Shown here in pieces: positions 58,341 through 64,000 of a DNA stretch of 64,000 nt. Each line of letters begins with the position of its first letter. Position 1 is the stretch's first letter. Origin of the DNA: Acidobacteriota bacterium (lineage in GTDB: Bacteria; Acidobacteriota; Blastocatellia; RBC074); the NCBI GenBank assembly GCA_016715865.1, contig JADJXM010000011.1, positions 62,001-126,000 on the forward strand. Reading direction: 5' to 3'. Made by a program: the position numbers and the translations under genes. The notes beneath the pieces are model-generated. The model made no database searches and was not told the DNA's origin. It worked only from the letters and a program-made list of their open reading frames with translations.

Positions 58341-61300
58341 CCGGGCGCAGGAAGGAGAGAATATCGGGATTGTCAGGCTCGTGTTGCCCAGAGTTACCTT
58401 ATGCAGGTTGTGCCCGCCGCGATACCCGACCGACAGGCTGTTATTGTTTATTGTCGCTCCGACCAGCACACCGTCATTTTGCATCCATAGTTTCATCCAG
58501 CCAGATCTTCCGGCCTGGACGACCTCAGGGAATCGAGGCAGCGAACGCGGGAACGATGCGCTTAAAACCGATCGGAACTGACATGCTGACTGATTGAACG
58601 AGAAGCTGAAGCTTCGCTCGATGTCGTCATAGAGCAGGCCGAAGACGGATCCGATGAGCAACCCGCTGAATGACAGGTCGCCTCCGATACGATCGAGTAT
58701 AAGCAGCGTCGAATTGCCGTCGGCGATGCTCGGGATAGAATCAGCGGCGACAACGCGGCCGAGCTGGGAGTATTCGATGCCGTCCAGCTTGATGACCGCC
58801 TGTCCCGATGCCGGATTGTACTCGGGCAGTGTGATCGCAGCGATCGCTTCGGCGCCGAGATTGGCGGAATGTCCCGTCGATGTCTTGATGTACTCATCGC
58901 CGATCAGGTAGTTGAACTTGATCGGGAGGCCTTTGTCGTCGACTGCGACGGCGATGATGTATCCGGAGATGCCCGGATCGAAGTCAGACAACAGAAAGCT
59001 CGTCGTCTGGTTCGGAGTCAGGCACAGGAAGTTGTCGGCCACTGAGCAGCTCGTTCCATCGACGAAGAAGAGATGCAGAAACGCGGGTCGATTCGGCTCG
59101 ATGTTGGTGATGCTGATCCTCGTATTCTGCAGGTTTCCGGATGTCGGATCAGAAATGTAGAACGGGAAGATCAGGATCGAGCCCGGTTTGTCGTCGCCGC
59201 TGACCAGCTGGCTGCCTGCATCAATAGGCTCACCCGGGCCGATGCCCGGGCAGTCAGGTCCTGAACACGGCGGCGGAACGCAATTGGCAGTCAGGCAATT
59301 GTTGACCGTTGTCACAGAATCATTGATGTTATCGCTGTTTCTGTCGAAGTTGACTCTGAAATCGGTGCAGAAGCGGGTGCCCGGTTCGACGCCCTGGCGA
59401 ACGCGTACCTGGTAAGTGATCGTCACCGACTGGCCCGCAGGGATTGACCCGTTCCATTCGATCTGGGTCGCGCCGATTGAGCAACTGCCCCCGGTAGTCG
59501 AGCATGTTCCGGCGACTCCCGTGAGTTGTACTGGCAGAGATGCCACCAGCTCAGGTCCGGGGTTGTCGTTCTGATCGCCGTCTCCACTGTTGGTCAGTTT
59601 GACTTCGACGGAGATGACGTTGCCGCTTCCGATGCAGACATCGTTCGCAGTATTTCGTATGAGGATGTTGACCGGATTGAAATTGGCTCCCGGCGGCTCA
59701 GTCACGGTTGTCGTCGTCGTGCTCGAATTATTGTTCGGCACGTTGTCGGGCGTATCGGATCCGACCACCGCTGTGTTGCCGACAGGGCCGACGGGGAAAG
59801 TAAACGGGACCTTGACGCGAATGGTTATCGTCGCGGTATTGTCGGGGGCGGCTGCATTGAGCGAGCCCAGATTGCATGCCACGGCCTGTCCGTTGGTCGT
59901 GCAGGTCCCCTTGCTGGTTTGAACCGAGAGCACCATCAGGCCGTCTGCGAGCGTGTCGTTCACCTGAACGTTATTCGCCATCGACGGACCCATATTGGTC
60001 ACCGCCAGCGTATAGACCAGCTCGTCACCGGCTCGTATCGATGGCGATGACGCTGTCTTGATGATCCTCAGATCAGCGTTCGGCATAACAGGAGTGGTCG
60101 ATGTGGCTGTGTTGTTGCCGGGCGTATTGTCGGTCGTCCCGCCTGGCGGTGTGACTGACACCTGATTAACAAGTGAACCGCTCGCGGTGTCCGAAAGTTT
60201 TGCGGTCAGGCTGTAGGTGGCTTTTCCTCCCACCAGCAGATTGACGGTCGTATTTATGTTTCCCGAGCCGGCAGCCGCACCACAGGATGATCCGGCAGTT
60301 GCCGTGCAGGTCCAGGTGGCCTCTGAAAGCGTTGACGGAAGAGTATCGACGACCGTCGCGCCCGCGACATCGCTCGGCCCGTTATTCGTCACCTCGATCG
60401 TGTATGTGACAGGCATTCCCGGGACCGCAGTGGCCGCGCCTGCAACCTTAGTGATCGCCAGATCAGCCGAAGAGCCGATCGAATCAGTGTCCGTGGCGGA
60501 GTTGTTGCCGCCGTTCGGATCGGTCACACCATTGGGCACTGTGACCGTGGCAGTGTTTGTAACAGAACCGCTGGCATTCGCAAGCACCGTCGCGGTGAGC
60601 GTGAATGTTGCCGTTCCACCAGGCAGCAGGCTGACCGTCGTAGAGATGTTGCCTGAACCATTTGCCGAACCGCAGCTTGACCCTGAGCTGGCAGCGCAGG
60701 TCCACGTGGCGTTGCTCAGTTGCGCTGGTAAAGTGTCATTGACCGGGGCGCCGGTGACCGCGCTCGGTCCATTGTTCGTCACAACGATCGTATAGGTCGT
60801 CGGGCTGCCGGCGACTACGCTGCCGCCGCCATTCGTCTTGGTCACGGCAAGATCGGCGTTGAGCGATACCGTATCGGTATCAGTCGACGTATTGTTGCCG
60901 GGATTCGAATCGATAACGTTCGCCGGCGGCTCTACCGTCGCTGTGTTTGTGACGTCCGTTGTTGTAGTGCTGGCGACAGTGGCGGTGAGCATAAAAGTCG
61001 CGTTCCCGCCATTGAGCAGGTTGACCGTCGTGTCGATGCTGCCTGTGCCGTTGGCCGCAACGCAGCTCGATCCGGCGGATGCCGAACACGTCCATGTTGC
61101 ATTGGTCAGGTTTGACGGAAGGGCATCAACGACCCTGGCGCCGGTGACCGCGCTCGGACCTGAATTCGTCACCACGATGGAATAAGTGGTTTGCGAGCCG
61201 GCGACGACAGATGTCGCATTATTGGTCTTGACGATTGCAAGGTCAGCCGCAGCCGACACCATGTCCGTGTCTGTCGCCGTGTTGTTGCCTGGATTAGGAT

Positions 61301-63641
61301 CTGCCACCGTTTGAGGAGGCGAAACCGACACTGTATTAACGACGGATCCGGTCGCATCGGTAGCGATCGTTCCGGTCAATGTGAATGTCGCCGTTGCCCC
61401 GGGCAAAAGGCTGACGGTGGTGTTGATATTGCCGCTGCCGTTAGGAGCGCCGCAACTGCCACCTGCTGACGCCGCGCACATCCACGTCGCATTCGTCAGC
61501 GCCGCCGGGATCGTGTCGGTTACTGCCGCGCCTGAAACCGCGCTCGGGCCGTTGTTGGTGACGACGATCGTGTATGTGGTTGCGGTTCCCGCGACAACGG
61601 TCGATGAGCCGTTGGTCTTGGTGATCGAGAGATCAGCCTGAGCGGTGAACGGGTCGGTATCGGTTGCCGAGTTATTGTTCGGATCCGTCTCAACTGCTCC
61701 ATCAGGGATAGTCACGACCGCGGTGTTTGCGACACTGCCGGTTGCGGCCGGATCGGGTGTGCCCGTTACGAGGAAGGTCGCCGTTCCATCCTTGATCAGA
61801 TTGACCTTGGCGTTGATGTTGCCGGCGCCGTTCGGCTGCAGACAGGCTGAGCCCGCTGAGGCCGTACATGTCCATGATACATTCGAGAAGACCGGTGGAA
61901 TCGTATCGCTTACGGTCACACCGAAGACATCGTTCGGTCCGTTGTTTTTGGCGACGATGCTGTACGTCACCGGGACGCCGGGGACGATGGCATTCTGATT
62001 ATTGGTTTTGGTGATCGTCAGGTCGGTTGTTGTCTGACAGAACGGGATGCTTGAAACCACTATCGCAGCGTCGATCTGGCCGCTGGCGCCGCGAGTAGCG
62101 CCGTTGGGAGGGAACTCGGTCAAGGCCGACGCGCTGGTCGTGCCGTTGACGCCTCCGCTGACATCTGTCGTCATCGATCCGCCTGCGAATGCGATATAAC
62201 CGCCGCCACCGCCCGCGCCGGGCCCTTCAGCTTCTGTCTGCAGGGCAGGAGCCGTGGGTTGCATCTGGTTTCCGCCGCGTCCCCCGCGAGCCTGGGCTGA
62301 GACTCCGCTCAGCGTTTCAGTTGCGACTACGATAGTTCCGCCTGCGCCACCGCCACCGGCGCCGTCGCGGTTCTCCGTTCGTGTGTCTCCGCCGCCTTCG
62401 CCATTCGACTTGAGCATACCGGAGCCGCTGACGCTCTTAGCCATAATGAAGATCAGGCCGCCGCCTGTGCCACCCTTGCCGCCGGAATTGTTATTCTGCG
62501 CTCCGGCGCCGCCGCCTCCGCCAAGAAAGATCCTGCCGGCGATGTCATGCTGGACCGGGCGTCCGCCGAGCCCGCCGACCTCGCGACGGAAATCCGCTCC
62601 CCAAGATGAATCTCCGGGCGGGATCATCAATGCGTTCTGATCATTAATCGAATAACTGTAGCCTCCGCGACCACCTCCGGATGAATTGGTCAGAGCATTG
62701 CCGTTGGCGATATACCCTGGATCGAGTTGCCAGGCCGCCGCTCCCGTGGCCGCGCCATCCATGACGCCCTGTCCCGTCCATACATTTCCATTCGTACCGT
62801 TGCCGCCACCGCCACCGCCTGAATTATGGGCTGTGCCGCCGCCGCCGCCGTTCGCCGCCGCCCCGCGTCCGTATTGTCCACCGAATGCCTGCATCTCCAT
62901 GCCATATCCGGCTATTCCTTCGCCCTTTAAAGCGCCAAAATCCTGCTGTGTCGTACGATAGTCGGTTCTGAATCCACCACCACCGGCCATCGACAAAGCT
63001 GCGCCACGAAATCCTCTCTCGCTCGCATCGACAATGCCGTTGATAATTGCATTATTTTGAACATGAACGGCGACGATTCCTCCAAAACTGCCATCCCACG
63101 CCGGAGCACTCAAAGAGGCGCCCGCATTGACCGTCAGGGTCGTGTATTGTGGGACCCGAATGACCTGAACCTTCCCGGCAGCCGTATAGCTGTAACGCAA
63201 TCCCCCGCACGGAGGATTGATATTGACCACGTTGCCGACCACGTTGCTGACTGTCACGAATTCATATCGTCCGGCATTGTTGAGCGCCGTCACCATGCCG
63301 TAATTAGGTGTGTCACTCGAATCGATCGTCGCGCCGCTCATCTGAATGACAAGCAGTAAATCGCCTGCAGTCAGCGTGCCCGGGTCCAGACCGTTGGCTC
63401 CGCCCGCATTAGCGATGGTGATCGTCGGAGAACCGGCTGCCGCGTCCAGAGTCAGAACGGCATATTTGTTGACAACCGTGTTCTGATTAGTGACGGTCAA
63501 GGCTCCGTCTTTGCCGGCGATCTCCGCTTTCGTGGTCGCCGGAGTGTTAAGCCAGCTCATCAGACCTCGAACAGCACTGGTATTCAGCGCGATGCATGCG
63601 AAAAGCACCGCTGCCAATGTCATGATGGTGAATTTCTTCAT
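58299..63641 (-). CDS. giant secreted protein with six to seven DUF11 repeats
   Basis: 1780 residues from ATG 63641, which has AGGAAGG upstream and gives a clean signal peptide (MKKFTIMTLAAVLFACIAL); an ATG at 63710 lacks one. Residues about 30-535 are Gly/Ala/Asn-rich with long GGGGG runs, resembling an extended beta-helix or a glycine-rich stalk. Next come six DUF11 domains of about 130 residues, each starting ADLxITKTN and containing YTIVVTNNGPS and NxPGNNTATDTD, plus a seventh divergent one. The C-terminal about 270 residues form a further beta-rich region. Likely a cell-surface or extracellular structural protein. The last residues lie next to a nine-G run, so the C-terminal end may be wrong. 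Confidence 0.82.
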   Translation of the reverse strand: MKKFTIMTLAAVLFACIALNTSAVRGLMSWLNTPATTKAEIAGKDGALTVTNQNTVVNKYAVLTLDAAAGSPTITIANAGGANGLDPGTLTAGDLLLVIQMSGATIDSSDTPNYGMVTALNNAGRYEFVTVSNVVGNVVNINPPCGGLRYSYTAAGKVQVIRVPQYTTLTVNAGASLSAPAWDGSFGGIVAVHVQNNAIINGIVDASERGFRGAALSMAGGGGFRTDYRTTQQDFGALKGEGIAGYGMEMQAFGGQYGRGAAANGGGGGTAHNSGGGGGGNGTNGNVWTGQGVMDGAATGAAAWQLDPGYIANGNALTNSSGGGRGGYSYSINDQNALMIPPGDSSWGADFRREVGGLGGRPVQHDIAGRIFLGGGGGAGAQNNNSGGKGGTGGGLIFIMAKSVSGSGMLKSNGEGGGDTRTENRDGAGGGGAGGTIVVATETLSGVSAQARGGRGGNQMQPTAPALQTEAEGPGAGGGGGYIAFAGGSMTTDVSGGVNGTTSASALTEFPPNGATRGASGQIDAAIVVSSIPFCQTTTDLTITKTNNQNAIVPGVPVTYSIVAKNNGPNDVFGVTVSDTIPPVFSNVSWTCTASAGSACLQPNGAGNINAKVNLIKDGTATFLVTGTPDPAATGSVANTAVVTIPDGAVETDPNNNSATDTDPFTAQADLSITKTNGSSTVVAGTATTYTIVVTNNGPSAVSGAAVTDTIPAALTNATWMCAASAGGSCGAPNGSGNINTTVSLLPGATATFTLTGTIATDATGSVVNTVSVSPPQTVADPNPGNNTATDTDMVSAAADLAIVKTNNATSVVAGSQTTYSIVVTNSGPSAVTGARVVDALPSNLTNATWTCSASAGSSCVAANGTGSIDTTVNLLNGGNATFMLTATVASTTTTDVTNTATVEPPANVIDSNPGNNTSTDTDTVSLNADLAVTKTNGGGSVVAGSPTTYTIVVTNNGPSAVTGAPVNDTLPAQLSNATWTCAASSGSSCGSANGSGNISTTVSLLPGGTATFTLTATVLANASGSVTNTATVTVPNGVTDPNGGNNSATDTDSIGSSADLAITKVAGAATAVPGMPVTYTIEVTNNGPSDVAGATVVDTLPSTLSEATWTCTATAGSSCGAAAGSGNINTTVNLLVGGKATYSLTAKLSDTASGSLVNQVSVTPPGGTTDNTPGNNTATSTTPVMPNADLRIIKTASSPSIRAGDELVYTLAVTNMGPSMANNVQVNDTLADGLMVLSVQTSKGTCTTNGQAVACNLGSLNAAAPDNTATITIRVKVPFTFPVGPVGNTAVVGSDTPDNVPNNNSSTTTTTVTEPPGANFNPVNILIRNTANDVCIGSGNVISVEVKLTNSGDGDQNDNPGPELVASLPVQLTGVAGTCSTTGGSCSIGATQIEWNGSIPAGQSVTITYQVRVRQGVEPGTRFCTDFRVNFDRNSDNINDSVTTVNNCLTANCVPPPCSGPDCPGIGPGEPIDAGSQLVSGDDKPGSILIFPFYISDPTSGNLQNTRISITNIEPNRPAFLHLFFVDGTSCSVADNFLCLTPNQTTSFLLSDFDPGISGYIIAVAVDDKGLPIKFNYLIGDEYIKTSTGHSANLGAEAIAAITLPEYNPASGQAVIKLDGIEYSQLGRVVAADSIPSIADGNSTLLILDRIGGDLSFSGLLIGSVFGLLYDDIERSFSFSFNQSACQFRSVLSASFPRSLPRFPEVVQAGRSGWMKLWMQNDGVLVGATINNNSLSVGYRGGHNLHKVTLGNTSLTIPIFSPSCARRAPPLHLASKEKS
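59400..62035 (-). repeat. tandem coding repeats (about 390 bp units) encoding DUF11 domains
   Basis: Repeat starts fall near 62030, 61635, 61245, 60855, 60460, 60070 and 59680, judged by the recurring codons for ADL-x-I-x-K-T and NNGPS. Units 2 to 4 are the most alike. Recombination between units could change domain number, so copy number may vary between strains or be miscounted in assembly. Confidence 0.75.
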
Positions 63642-64000
63642 ATGGACCTTCCTCTTCGGCGGCAATATTCTGTGAGGGCCGCCAGACCCAGCCCTTTCTT
63701 GTCGGTTCACGAATCGCTATATCGATTCACCAAGTGAAAGCCGATCAGCCGGGCATCTCAAGTCTTCAACAATACCTTCAAAAATTGAGCAGGTCGGAGT
63801 AGCTCTGTCTTAATAAGGACTTTACTACGATATATGGTATCAAACGGCAGAGGTCTCACTCATTCGCTGTCTCATCGTATAATTCTGGCCGTTGGCGTTG
63901 AGTGAACTGTATTCGGGGGAACTCTTCGCGCGGTTCGCTAAAAGGCAGATAATAAATCGGTTATCCCTTTCGGGTGAGGCCCGATATCCAGTGAGGTCTA
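63642..64000. other. 359-bp region upstream of the DUF11 gene, no gene seen
   Basis: From the DUF11 start to the window edge I see no open frame with a ribosome site. It holds a weak inverted repeat, GAATCG (63711-63716) with CGATTC (63723-63728). The DUF11 promoter must lie here. A gene entering from the right edge cannot be excluded. Confidence 0.4.

Noticed and set aside
60217..60795. 192-codon open frame opposite the DUF11 repeats
   Set aside because: It and similar frames recur at each repeat unit because the repeats are antisense to it.
62254..62961. Pro-rich plus-strand frames near the DUF11 glycine-rich part
   Set aside because: They are the complement of Gly codons of the real gene.
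63711..63728. GAATCG/CGATTC inverted repeat as an operator
   Set aside because: Only six-base arms; easily expected by chance and without a second copy.

Overview
The window looks like a chromosome segment of an Acidobacteriota-type bacterium, possibly class Blastocatellia. This is inferred from gene content: an Oar-like TonB receptor with carboxypeptidase-regulatory domains, a winged-helix protein fused to an AAA domain, STAND and AAA ATPases with WD40 propellers, DUF11 and CSLREA surface proteins, and a cbb3 oxidase with multihaem cytochromes. No rRNA, tRNA, CRISPR array, transposase or integrase was recognised. The left edge cuts an rpiB gene.

Layout. 1-370: partial rpiB. 648-8049: two large exported proteins, a beta-helix/CSLREA adhesin-like protein and a TonB-dependent receptor. 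8083-16512: a compact three-gene conflict or immunity cassette made of an nSTAND ATPase with 14 WD40 repeats, a caspase-like protease fused to TIR, and a CHAT protease fused to a SIR2-like domain. 16572-19467: a GH3 glycosidase and a pesticin/phage-type lysozyme. 19471-33292 (minus strand): a respiratory island with cbb3 oxidase genes (ccoN, ccoO, a ccoQ-like gene), assembly genes (ccoG, a ccoH-like gene, ccoI, ccoS), an FAD/4Fe-4S oxidoreductase, a heptahaem cytochrome, cytochrome b and a Rieske protein. 33648-37108: an OlsB-like N-acyltransferase overlapping a fused alpha/beta-hydrolase-DedA-ATP-grasp protein. 37111-41729 (minus): a winged-helix AAA protein followed by an AAA protein with 14 WD40 repeats. 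42326-43039: a Crp/Fnr regulator.

43044-56402 (minus): an eleven-gene electron-transfer cluster with about 44 c-type haem sites. It holds a decahaem DmsE/MtrA-like cytochrome with an MtrB/PioB-like outer-membrane barrel, small and large multihaem cytochromes, a NapC/NirT-type protein and a second Rieske/cytochrome b pair. It could connect the quinone pool and periplasm to an extracellular donor or acceptor. 56795-58132: a circularly permuted ATP-grasp-like protein. 58299-63641 (minus): a giant secreted DUF11-repeat protein.

How it fits together. The two respiratory islands each carry their own cytochrome b/Rieske module, and only the first encodes a terminal oxidase. CRP-like palindromes (TGTGAT-N4-ATCACA) lie upstream of both islands, and the Crp/Fnr protein encoded between them has the recognition-helix residues expected to read TGTGA. 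The best candidate for an undescribed system is the STAND / caspase-TIR / CHAT-SIR2 cassette. The acyltransferase plus hydrolase-DedA-ATP-grasp pair is a second candidate. The MtrB-like gene has two compensating frame disruptions near its 5' end, and homopolymer tracts near 58,250-58,340 may mark assembly errors.
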